DNA from: Candidatus Solibacter usitatus
GTDB lineage: Bacteria; Acidobacteriota; Terriglobia; Bryobacterales; Bryobacteraceae
NCBI GenBank assembly: GCA_016213245.1
Contig: JACRBC010000008.1
Coordinates: 1 to 36,152 of the forward strand
Reading direction: 5' to 3'
Length of the DNA: 36,152 nt
Shown: positions 1 to 8,483 of the stretch, piece after piece
Layout of the letters: every line of letters starts with the position of its first letter
Numbering within the stretch: position 1 is the stretch's first letter
Notes under the pieces: model-generated
The model's input: only the letters and a program-made list of their open reading frames with translations
The model's database searches: none
What the model was told of the DNA's origin: nothing
Made by a program: the position numbers and the translations under genes

Positions 1-137
1 ACCTCCGTCAGCCCGAACCCGGCTCCCAACGGGACATTCAGGGAGCTTCGCTCCACACAGAACACCATCCGAACGCCGAATCCGGCTGCGTTTCGTCTGG
101 GCGGCGTCTATTCATACCTTTTCAGGCGGTCACAGAC

Positions 138-3077
138 CTAGAACTCGATCTTCAGCGAGACCTGGAGGATGCGCGGGTCAAAGGCCGCGTTGGGCGCCAG
201 GTAGTTGGCCACCGGCGCGAAGGTGCGGGTGGCGGAGGTGTAGTTGTAAGGGGTGCGGTTCACGTTGGCGACGTTGGCGCGGTTGGTGAGGTTGAAGGCC
301 TCGCCCATGAGCCGCAGGCGGACGCTCTCCCCGTGCAGCGGGATGACCTTGCCGAGCCGCGCATCGAAGGAGTAGAAGCTGGGCAGGGTGTAGACGTTGC
401 GGCCGATTGCGCCGGGGCGGTCGGTGCGGGTGTTGGCGTCGCCGTTGATGTCGGCGTTGCCGCCGACGGTGGGCGAGAAGGGCAGGCCGTTGCGGGCGTT
501 CCAGATGCCGGAGAGCTGCCAGCCGTTGACGACGAAGCGCAGGAAGGGGTTCTGGGAGGCGGCCCAGTAGTTCAAGTCCCACACGCCGGAGGCCACGAAG
601 CGGTTCTTCACGTTGGCGTCGCCGGCGGCGCGGTCGCGGTTGGGGTTGAGGGTGTCCTGGGCGACCTTGGCATCGTCGCCGCCGCCGACTACGACGCTGG
701 TGGCGTCCGGCACGGTGTCGATGACTTTGGACAGGGTGTAGTTGGCCAGGAGCTGGAAGTTGTGCGAGAAACGCTTGGTGATCTGGAGGAAGCCGCCGTG
801 ATAGGTGGAGTCGCCGCCGGATTCAAACAGGCTGATGCGGCCGAAGTTGCCGTTGGGCCGCGTGGCCGGCCGGGTGTAGACGGTGATGGGCGTGCCGTCT
901 GCAAGCTTGGCGTCAGTGGGCGCGACCGGGTACAGGTTGATGTCGCGGGTGCGCGACAGGTGGTAGCCGCGCACGCCCAGATAGCCGATCTGGAGCGAGT
1001 AGTCCTTGCCGAGTTGCGTCTCGTAGTTGAAGTTCCACTGCGCGGTGAGGGGCTGGACGTAGTCCTTTGCGGCCACGTAGATGTCGGGCCGGCGTGAAGT
1101 GGTGGGCGGTCCCGGCAGGACGTTCGGGAACGTGGGCAGGCCGGTAGTGAGGGTGTAGACCTGCACCTGGACGCCGTTCTGCGAGTGCGCCGTGCCGATC
1201 AGGATGGAGGGCGTGCGGGCGTAGAAGATGCCGTAGCCGCCGCGCAGGACGTTCTTTCCGGCGCTGTCCAGCCGGTAGGCGAAGCCGAAGCGCGGGGCAT
1301 GGTTGTTGGTGTCGGTGTTGATGAAGTTGGTGCGCAGACCGGCGGCGGCCAGGCCGGCGTCGGGGTTCAGGACGCTGGGCTGGGCAAAGCGCGCCTGGTC
1401 ATAGCGGTAGCCGTAGTTCAGCGTCAGGCGGTCGCTGACGCGCCAGGCGTCCTGGAGGAAGAAGCTGAACTCGGTGATGTTCGGCGTGGTGAGGGCGCCG
1501 TTGGTGCCCGATCCGGCGAAGCCCTGCGTGAAGAACGCGGGGCGGCGGGTGGCGTAGTCGGCCAGGCTGTTGAAACGGTAGACGCCGGAGAAGTTACCGG
1601 GGAAGAAGTTGTCGATCTTCTCGATGTTCAGATCGACGCCCAGCTTGTAGGTGTGCTTGCCGCGCAGGTAGCTGACGCTCTCGATGAACTGATAGCGCTT
1701 GGCGTTGGTGTAGCGCGGCGAGAAGCTGTTGCGGCCGAAGGTCATGAAGTTGGCCCCGCTCTGGAAGACCTGGGTCTCGGGGGCGGCGGAGTTGGCCTCG
1801 CCCGGTTCGTCGTCCCTGAGCCAGTTGAAGCGCGAGTCAAAGACGATGGATGAGCCGAGGGTCTTGTTGTAGTTCAGGGCCAGGTGATTGGTGGAGACGT
1901 TGGAGTTGCCGGTGTGCTCCTGGGCGCTCTGGCTGCCGGAGTTCTCGAAGTTCTGGCCGCGGAAGCGGTGCATGTTGAGACGCACGCTGAGGCGCTGGGT
2001 GTTGGAGAGGTTCCAGTCGACCTTGGCGAGCCCGATGTCGTTGTTGTAGCCGGTGGTGTAGGAGACCAGGTACTTGTTGAGCTCGGCCACGGCCTGCTGG
2101 GAGAGGGCGTCGGCGGGCGCGGCGAAGGGGTAGAAGACGGGGTTGGGGTTGAGGTTACGCTGCCCGTCGTAGCTGAGAAAGTAGAAGAGCTTGTCCTTCC
2201 TGATGGGGCCGCCGAGGGTGCCGCCGAACTGGTTGAAGTGGTAAGGCTGCCGGGCGATGCCGCGGCTCTTGTTGATGAACGTGTTGGCGTTCATCTCGCG
2301 GTCGCGGAAGAACCAGAAGGCGTTGCCGTGGAGTTGGTTGGCGCCGGACTTGGTAACGACGTTGATGACGCCGCCGCCGGCGCGGCCGATTTCAGCGGCG
2401 TAGCCGTTGGTGTTGACCTGGAACTCCTCCACGGCGTCCTGCGAAAAGCTGTAGGGATTGCGGCCGGAACCGGCGCGGCCGGCCGACTGGCCGAAGAAGA
2501 GATTGTTCGAATCCATGCCGTCGACCAGCAGGCTGTTGGCCGTGCCGCGCTGGCCGCCGAAGCTCAGGTCGCCGCCGCGGGGGTCGCGGTTGACGCCGGG
2601 GGTGAGCAGGGTGAAGTCGAGGAAGTTGCGGCCGTTGATGGGCAGGTCCTTGACGGCGCGCTCATTGACGTTGGTGGAGGTCTGGGAGCGGGTAGTCTCG
2701 ACCAGGGGGAGTTCTCCGCTGACGGTGATGCTCTCGGAGGTGGCGCCGACGGTGAGGGCGATGTCGAGCGTCAGGACAGCGCCTACGGCCAAGTCGATTC
2801 CGGTGCGGTGAACGGCCTTGAAACCGGACTTGTCGGTGGTGAGGCTATAGCGGCCGACGGGAACCCGGACAAAAGTGTAGAGTCCGCTGGAGTTCGATTC
2901 CAGCACACGGGTGAAGCCGGTCTGATCGCTGTTCAAAGTGATCTTGGCGCCGGGGACCGCCGATCCTGAAGGATCGCTAATGGTTCCGGTGACGGTGGCG
3001 CCGCCGGCCTCGGATTGAGCCGAAAGGACGCCGCTAAGGCATATCAGGGAAAGGACAAGAAGGAGCATGCGGGACAT
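138..3077 (-). CDS. Oar-like TonB-dependent outer-membrane receptor
   Basis: This 979-residue protein starts with a signal peptide (hydrophobic residues 4-20, then an A-Q-S boundary). A carboxypeptidase-regulatory-like beta-sandwich follows at about residues 25-110 (TVTGTISDPSG, then GLYTFVRVPVGRY). A TonB plug at about 120-240 contains the LPINGRNFLDF signature typical of the large acidobacterial receptor families. The rest is a beta-barrel rich in alternating aromatics, ending in the outer-membrane signature ILQVSLKIEF with a terminal Phe. The family imports or binds large substrates at the outer membrane, often polysaccharide- or peptide-derived. Nothing here fixes the ligand, and no SusD-like partner or TonB gene is adjacent. 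The gene is divergent from the 19-heme cytochrome across 208 bp. The ATG at 3077 is used. A TAGAAT-like -10 (3085-3090, minus strand) lies very close to the start, so leader length is uncertain. The family call is firm; the substrate is unknown. Confidence 0.9.
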   Translation of the reverse strand: MSRMLLLVLSLICLSGVLSAQSEAGGATVTGTISDPSGSAVPGAKITLNSDQTGFTRVLESNSSGLYTFVRVPVGRYSLTTDKSGFKAVHRTGIDLAVGAVLTLDIALTVGATSESITVSGELPLVETTRSQTSTNVNERAVKDLPINGRNFLDFTLLTPGVNRDPRGGDLSFGGQRGTANSLLVDGMDSNNLFFGQSAGRAGSGRNPYSFSQDAVEEFQVNTNGYAAEIGRAGGGVINVVTKSGANQLHGNAFWFFRDREMNANTFINKSRGIARQPYHFNQFGGTLGGPIRKDKLFYFLSYDGQRNLNPNPVFYPFAAPADALSQQAVAELNKYLVSYTTGYNNDIGLAKVDWNLSNTQRLSVRLNMHRFRGQNFENSGSQSAQEHTGNSNVSTNHLALNYNKTLGSSIVFDSRFNWLRDDEPGEANSAAPETQVFQSGANFMTFGRNSFSPRYTNAKRYQFIESVSYLRGKHTYKLGVDLNIEKIDNFFPGNFSGVYRFNSLADYATRRPAFFTQGFAGSGTNGALTTPNITEFSFFLQDAWRVSDRLTLNYGYRYDQARFAQPSVLNPDAGLAAAGLRTNFINTDTNNHAPRFGFAYRLDSAGKNVLRGGYGIFYARTPSILIGTAHSQNGVQVQVYTLTTGLPTFPNVLPGPPTTSRRPDIYVAAKDYVQPLTAQWNFNYETQLGKDYSLQIGYLGVRGYHLSRTRDINLYPVAPTDAKLADGTPITVYTRPATRPNGNFGRISLFESGGDSTYHGGFLQITKRFSHNFQLLANYTLSKVIDTVPDATSVVVGGGDDAKVAQDTLNPNRDRAAGDANVKNRFVASGVWDLNYWAASQNPFLRFVVNGWQLSGIWNARNGLPFSPTVGGNADINGDANTRTDRPGAIGRNVYTLPSFYSFDARLGKVIPLHGESVRLRLMGEAFNLTNRANVANVNRTPYNYTSATRTFAPVANYLAPNAAFDPRILQVSLKIEF

Positions 3078-3133
3078 AGGTTCTATTCTAGCCGCTAATA
3101 CTGGTGGACCTGTGAACTTTGAGGTGGTGGTGA

Positions 3134-3151
3134 AGCTATCGAACGATAGCT
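3134..3151. promoter_or_regulatory. 18-bp perfect palindrome, candidate operator
   Basis: Two 8-base arms, AGCTATCG and CGATAGCT, are separated by AA. The element sits between the divergent receptor gene (start 3077) and the 19-heme cytochrome gene (start 3286). Its position and dyad symmetry suit a dimeric regulator, and no T-run makes it a terminator. No second copy was noticed in the window, so the cognate regulator is unknown. Confidence 0.4.
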
Positions 3152-3234
3152 AACCGGGGTCCCCTGACTCGCGAGGAGAGGTGACGGACGGGGGGTGCGG
3201 GGAACGGCCACGAAGTTGACTCGTGACGTCATTC

Positions 3235-3263
3235 TTAATAAGATAATCAGGTCTTGGTATAAT
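3235..3263 (+). promoter_or_regulatory. Sigma-70-type promoter with extended -10 for the 19-heme cytochrome
   Basis: A perfect -10 hexamer TATAAT (3258-3263) is preceded by the extended -10 TGG (3255-3257). Exactly 17 bases upstream is TTAATA (3235-3240), which matches TTGACA at 4 of 6 positions. Transcription would begin near 3270, leaving a leader of about 16 nt that contains the ribosome site AAAGAGGT (3273-3280) six bases before the ATG at 3286. The stretch is AT-rich compared with its surroundings. Nearby GG(3206)-N10-GA could be read as a degenerate sigma-54 site, but it lacks the -12 GC. Confidence 0.65.
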
Positions 3264-3285
3264 CAATTGACAAAAGAGGTCAAGA

Positions 3286-6126
3286 ATGCGCCAGCGCGGT
3301 GGGGTGGCGGCGGGAGAGGGACGAAGCCGGTGGAGGAAACCGGCTCTGGCGTTTTGGGTTGGATGCCTGTTGCTGGCCGCCGGTGCGTTGCTGGCCGGGG
3401 CGCAGGCCCCGCAGAAGAAGCCGCTGCCGGGCTCGGGGGAGTGCGCCAATTGCCACGAGAACGGGCGTCCCGGGAAGCGCGAGGCGGGGGTGCCTCCGGC
3501 GTTTCATGAAGCAGCGCTGCGGGCCTCTCCGCACGCCGAGCAGGAGTGCAGCGGTTGCCATGCCGACCTGGCGAAGGTGAAGGAGTTCCCGCACGCGGAG
3601 AAGCTGGCGAAGGTGGACTGCGGAACCTGCCATCCGGAGGTGCAGGCAAAGTACGACGAGAGCCTGCATGGGAAGGGGCTGAAGAAGGGCGACAAGCTGG
3701 CGCCGGTGTGCAAGGACTGTCATGGCGGGCACACGGTATTGAGGCCGTCCGACCCGCGTTCGCCGGTGTCGACGATGGAAGTGCCGAAGCTCTGCGGCCG
3801 GTGCCACCGCGAGGGGACGCCGGTGAGCATGACGCGGAACATCCCGCAGGCCAACATCCTGGAGAACTACCGGGACAGTATTCATGGCGAAGGACTCTAC
3901 CGGCGCGGGCTGACGGTGACGGCCGTTTGCACGAGCTGCCACACGTCGCACTTCGTGCTGCCGCATACCGATCCGAGGTCCTCCATTGCCAAGGCCAACA
4001 TCGCCAAGACCTGTACGAAGTGCCATGCGCAGATCGAGACGGTGCACCGGCAGGTGATTCGCGGTGAGCTGTGGGAGAAGGGCCCGCACCTGATTCCAGC
4101 GTGCGTGGACTGCCACGAACCGCACAAGGTGAGAAAGGTCTTCTACTCGCAGGGGATGTCGGACGGCGACTGCCTGCGTTGTCATGGCGACAAGACGCTG
4201 TCGGTGGAGCGCGGCGGCAAGCTGTTCTCGCTGTACACGGACGCAAACGAGCTGGCCGGGTCGCGCCACGTGCGGACGGCCTGCGTGCAATGCCACACCG
4301 GTGGGACGCCGTCGCACAAGCGGCCATGCGACACCATGCCGGCCAAGGTGGACTGTTCAGTGTGCCACGCCGAGCCGGTGAGGCTGTACCGGGAGAGCAC
4401 GCACGGTAAGCTGGCGGCGCAGGGCAGCCCGGATGCGCCGGGCTGCCGCGACTGCCACAGCCCGCACGGGGTGAAGAGCAGGAACGACTCGGCCTCGCCC
4501 ACCTATTCGCGCAACGTGCCGGCGCTCTGCGCCAGTTGCCACCGCTCGGGCAAGAAGGCGTCGGTGCGCTACAGGGGGACGCAGGATCACATGGTGGAGC
4601 ACTACGGCGAGAGCATCCACGGCAAGGGGCTGATACAGAGCGGCCTGACAGTGACGGCCGATTGCGCCGATTGCCATACGGCGCATCACGAACTGCCGAG
4701 CAAGGATCCGGCGTCTTCGGTGAACCGTGCCAACATCGCGGTGACGTGCTCCAAGTGCCACCGCGGAATCTACGACCAGTTCAAGAACAGCGTCCACAGC
4801 CCGGCGGTGACCAAGGGCAAGAAGTTGCCCGAATGCGCCGACTGCCACTCGGCGCACAGCATCCAGCGCACGGACCTGACCAACTTCCGCCTGCACATCA
4901 TGGACCAGTGCGGCCGCTGCCACAAGGAGATCACCGCCCGCTACTTCGACACGTTCCACGGCAAGGTTTCGGCGCTGGGGTACCTGAAGACGGCGAAGTG
5001 CTACGACTGCCACGGCGCCCACGACATTCTGCCGGTGAACAATCCGAAATCGCACCTGAGCCGGGTCAACATCGTGAAGACCTGCGGCAAGTGCCACACG
5101 GGCTCTCACCGGCAGTTTGCCGGTTACCTGACCCACGCCACCCACCACGACCCGGAGAAGTACCCGTTCCTGTTCTGGACCTTCTGGGGCATGACCACGC
5201 TGCTGCTGGGAACGCTGGCCGTGTCGGGTTTCCACACGTTGCTCTGGCTGCCGCGGTCGTTTGAGTACCGGCGCATGCTCAAGAAGACCCACTCGCTGGA
5301 GGGTATTCACGTGCGGCGGTTCGAGCCGCTGCAAAGAAACCTCCACCTGATGGTGATCTCCTCCTTCCTCGGTTTGGCGCTGACGGGCATGCTGCTGAAG
5401 TTCTCCTACTCGCCCTGGGCGCGCGTGCTGGGCCGGCTGCTGGGCGGGTTTGAGTCCGCCGGCTACATCCACCGCTTCTGCGCGCTGCTGACGTTCGCTT
5501 ACTTCGTGTTGCACATCCGGGACCTGTTCAAGAAGAAACGGCAGAGCGGTAAGTCCTGGGTCCAGTTCATCACCGGTCCGGAGAGCATGCTGTTCAACAA
5601 GCGGGACTGGCGCGAGCTGGTGGAATCGCTGAAGTGGTTCTCCAACCGCGGGCCGCGGCCCGACTACGGCCGCTGGACCTACTGGGAGAAGTTCGACTAC
5701 TTCGCCGTGTTCTGGGGCGTGGCGGTGATCGGCGGCACGGGCCTGATCCTGTGGTTCCCGGAGATTTTCACCAGAGTGATCCCGGGCTGGATGGTGAACG
5801 TGGCGACGACCATCCACAGCGACGAGGCGTTGTTGGCGGTGAGCTTTATCTTCACCGTTCATTTCTTCAACACTCACTTCCGGCCGGAAAAGTTCCCGAT
5901 GGATACGGTGATCTTCACCGGCGGGATTCCGTTGGAGGAGTTCAAGAAGGACCGCCCGCGGGAGTACCGGCAACTGGTGGAGAGCGGCAAGCTGGAAGAA
6001 AGACTGATGCCGGAGCCCGAGCCGCTGGCGCTGAAATTGTGGCGGCGGCTGGGCTTCACGGCCCTATGCATCGGCCTGGCGATGATCCTGATGATCATCT
6101 ACGCGATGGTGTTTGCCTACAAGTAG
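3286..6126 (+). CDS. 19-heme cytochrome c fused to a b-type cytochrome membrane domain
   Basis: The 946-residue protein has a membrane anchor or signal at about 20-40, then a periplasmic domain (53-604) with 19 CXXCH sites. The C-terminal domain has about five or six membrane helices (near 626-650, 684-704, 727-745, 802-824, 843-862, 922-944). Histidines H687, H729, H743, H844 and H859 are placed like the b-heme ligands of HydC/FdnI-type cytochrome b. Heme sites 3-8 (Cys 112, 142, 170, 215, 243, 273) recur as sites 11-16 (357, 387, 415, 460, 488, 517), an offset of 245, or 244 for the last. Sites 17-19 (542, 572, 600) repeat the first three at offset 430. The inferred role is oxidation of menaquinol at the membrane with electrons passed along a periplasmic heme wire, as for the smaller Geobacter CbcL. 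The acceptor is unknown. AAAGAGGT supports the start. The gene converges on the sigma-54 activator with an 11-base gap. Confidence 0.9.
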   Translation: MRQRGGVAAGEGRSRWRKPALAFWVGCLLLAAGALLAGAQAPQKKPLPGSGECANCHENGRPGKREAGVPPAFHEAALRASPHAEQECSGCHADLAKVKEFPHAEKLAKVDCGTCHPEVQAKYDESLHGKGLKKGDKLAPVCKDCHGGHTVLRPSDPRSPVSTMEVPKLCGRCHREGTPVSMTRNIPQANILENYRDSIHGEGLYRRGLTVTAVCTSCHTSHFVLPHTDPRSSIAKANIAKTCTKCHAQIETVHRQVIRGELWEKGPHLIPACVDCHEPHKVRKVFYSQGMSDGDCLRCHGDKTLSVERGGKLFSLYTDANELAGSRHVRTACVQCHTGGTPSHKRPCDTMPAKVDCSVCHAEPVRLYRESTHGKLAAQGSPDAPGCRDCHSPHGVKSRNDSASPTYSRNVPALCASCHRSGKKASVRYRGTQDHMVEHYGESIHGKGLIQSGLTVTADCADCHTAHHELPSKDPASSVNRANIAVTCSKCHRGIYDQFKNSVHSPAVTKGKKLPECADCHSAHSIQRTDLTNFRLHIMDQCGRCHKEITARYFDTFHGKVSALGYLKTAKCYDCHGAHDILPVNNPKSHLSRVNIVKTCGKCHTGSHRQFAGYLTHATHHDPEKYPFLFWTFWGMTTLLLGTLAVSGFHTLLWLPRSFEYRRMLKKTHSLEGIHVRRFEPLQRNLHLMVISSFLGLALTGMLLKFSYSPWARVLGRLLGGFESAGYIHRFCALLTFAYFVLHIRDLFKKKRQSGKSWVQFITGPESMLFNKRDWRELVESLKWFSNRGPRPDYGRWTYWEKFDYFAVFWGVAVIGGTGLILWFPEIFTRVIPGWMVNVATTIHSDEALLAVSFIFTVHFFNTHFRPEKFPMDTVIFTGGIPLEEFKKDRPREYRQLVESGKLEERLMPEPEPLALKLWRRLGFTALCIGLAMILMIIYAMVFAYK

Positions 6127-6137
6127 GCCGGCGGCGC

Positions 6138-7484
<1,347 letters not shown>

Positions 7485-7660
7485 GTACCCCTTTGAAGTC
7501 CTATTGTATTGCGCCAGAGGGGTTGAGGGAAGGGACCCCCCCAGGGAAAGTGGGGGAATTGCCCCAGGCGACGGGGAGCGTTGCCTTGCCAATGCCGATG
7601 TCGTTCACGTAAACAAATGAAAACATGCCAGTTGTTCGAATCAGCGGCGCTGGCTGGCAT

Positions 7661-7676
7661 TGGACCCTAGATTGCA
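7661..7676 (+). promoter_or_regulatory. Sigma-54 promoter (-24/-12) of the cytochrome operon
   Basis: The bases TGGACCCTAGATTGCA match the consensus TGGCACG-N4-TTGCA with invariant GG and GC exactly 10 bases apart and a perfect TTGCA. Nine of 12 informative positions agree. Transcription would start near 7687, which excludes the upstream ATG at 7625 and supports the start at 7724. The divergent neighbour is a sigma-54 activator, which strengthens the call. Confidence 0.7.
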
Positions 7677-7723
7677 AGATTCAAGTGTCGCAGACGAATT
7701 CAGGCAGAAACGGAACAGCGGCC

Positions 7724-8101
7724 ATGGGAAACATCCAGGTAGCCCTGAGCGACGTGGCGAAAGCCGACGCATTGCGCGCGCTGTTGGCGCGGAGCACGCC
7801 CGTGCCTGTGGTTTGCGTCGACAGCCCGGACTATGAAGGCGCCTGCGTGGTGGTGCTGGATGGGGAGCGGTTTGGAGAATCGGCAGGCTGCCTGCCTCAC
7901 CCGGAGCGGGTCGTGCTCATCACCCGCAACGACGCGGGGCACCTGAAAGAGGCCTGGGAGGCCGGAGTGAGTTCGGTGCTCTCCGATCAGGATCCGTTGA
8001 ATACCGTGGTGCTGGCTGTGCTGGCGGCGTGCCTGCGCAGCGGCGCCGCATGGCCGAAGTCCGCCGGAGGCCGGAGCGCCCACGGGCGACCGGAACCTTG
8101 A
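7724..8101 (+). CDS. Small degenerate receiver-like protein, first gene of the cytochrome operon
   Basis: The protein has 125 residues from the ATG at 7724. An earlier in-frame ATG at 7625 lies upstream of the sigma-54 promoter and encodes unconvincing sequence. The body reads like the second half of a response-regulator receiver fold: a hydrophobic strand (RVVLITRND), a helix (HLKEAWEAGVSSVL), then a loop and final helix (PLNTVVLAVLAACL). The usual phosphoacceptor Asp and the acidic pair are not evident at the N-terminus, and the conserved Lys of the fifth strand is replaced (SDQD). It is therefore probably a non-phosphorylated pseudo-receiver used for protein contact. The ribosome site is weak. 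It is 17 bases from the next gene and first in the operon, so a regulatory or assembly role for the cytochromes is plausible but unproven. Confidence 0.6.
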   Translation: MGNIQVALSDVAKADALRALLARSTPVPVVCVDSPDYEGACVVVLDGERFGESAGCLPHPERVVLITRNDAGHLKEAWEAGVSSVLSDQDPLNTVVLAVLAACLRSGAAWPKSAGGRSAHGRPEP

Positions 8102-8118
8102 ACACGAGGAGTTAGATC

Positions 8119-8397
8119 ATGACAAAACTGATACCGTATGGAATCGCCTGGGCGGTGCTGGCGGTCATTGTGATGGTCCTGGCTGGGATAAGGAGATCGG
8201 TTGCGGCGAAGGAGGATGATACTCTCCACCTCGGCGGTGAAGCCGCGGTTGTTGAACAGCAGGTGGATGTCGCCAAGAAACTGGAGGTTTTGGACAGGTG
8301 GGGAAAGATCCTCACGGTGATTCTGGCCGTCAGTGGGGCGGCGCTGGCCTGCTGGTGGGGCTATATCCAGTTCACCACCGTGGGCGGCTTTGAATAG
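8119..8397 (+). CDS. Small membrane protein with two helices
   Basis: This 92-residue protein has a hydrophobic segment at about 5-24 (YGIAWAVLAVIVMVLAG), a charged middle (about 25-62, with EDD and a predicted amphipathic stretch QQVDVAKKLEVLDRW) and a second helix at about 64-83 ending near WWGY. GAGGAG at 8106-8111 lies seven bases from the ATG, a good ribosome site. No CXXCH or other cofactor motif is present. The protein is not recognised as a named family. It lies between the receiver-like gene and the nonaheme b/c cytochrome, so it may be a small subunit or assembly partner of the cytochrome complex. Confidence 0.7.
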   Translation: MTKLIPYGIAWAVLAVIVMVLAGIRRSVAAKEDDTLHLGGEAAVVEQQVDVAKKLEVLDRWGKILTVILAVSGAALACWWGYIQFTTVGGFE

Positions 8398-8407
8398 GCC
8401 GGTCCGG

Positions 8408-8452
8408 TCCGGCCGCCGGCGATAAGCCATCCTACCCGGCCGGGCGGCCGGA
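8408..8452 (+). other. GC-rich hairpin between operon genes
   Basis: The arms TCCGGCCGCC (8408-8417) and GGCGGCCGGA (8443-8452) are perfect complements over 10 bp with a 25-base loop. No T-run follows, so intrinsic termination is unlikely. It lies in the 86-base gap before the nonaheme gene and could stabilise or process the mRNA between the small genes and the cytochromes. Confidence 0.4.
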
Positions 8453-8483
8453 TTGCTCTCGCTAATTGACTGAGGTGTCTGGC

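Noticed and set aside
1-137. End of a neighbouring gene or terminator before the receptor gene
   Set aside because: No coding frame with recognisable features and no clear hairpin with T-run could be supported in these 137 bases.
333-2969. Plus-strand frames opposite the TonB-dependent receptor
   Set aside because: They are low-complexity Val/Ala/Gly/Glu-rich shadows without ribosome sites or domains.
3205-3221. Possible sigma-54 site upstream of the 19-heme gene
   Set aside because: GG-N10-GA lacks the invariant -12 C, and a much better extended -10 sigma-70 promoter is present.
4357-5973. Long minus-strand open frame (538 codons) opposite the 19-heme gene
   Set aside because: High GC keeps antisense frames open. 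The translation has no domain and is the mirror of a gene with 19 CXXCH motifs.
7625-7723. N-terminal extension of the receiver-like gene
   Set aside because: The ATG at 7625 is upstream of the sigma-54 promoter start (near 7687) and would not be transcribed from it.
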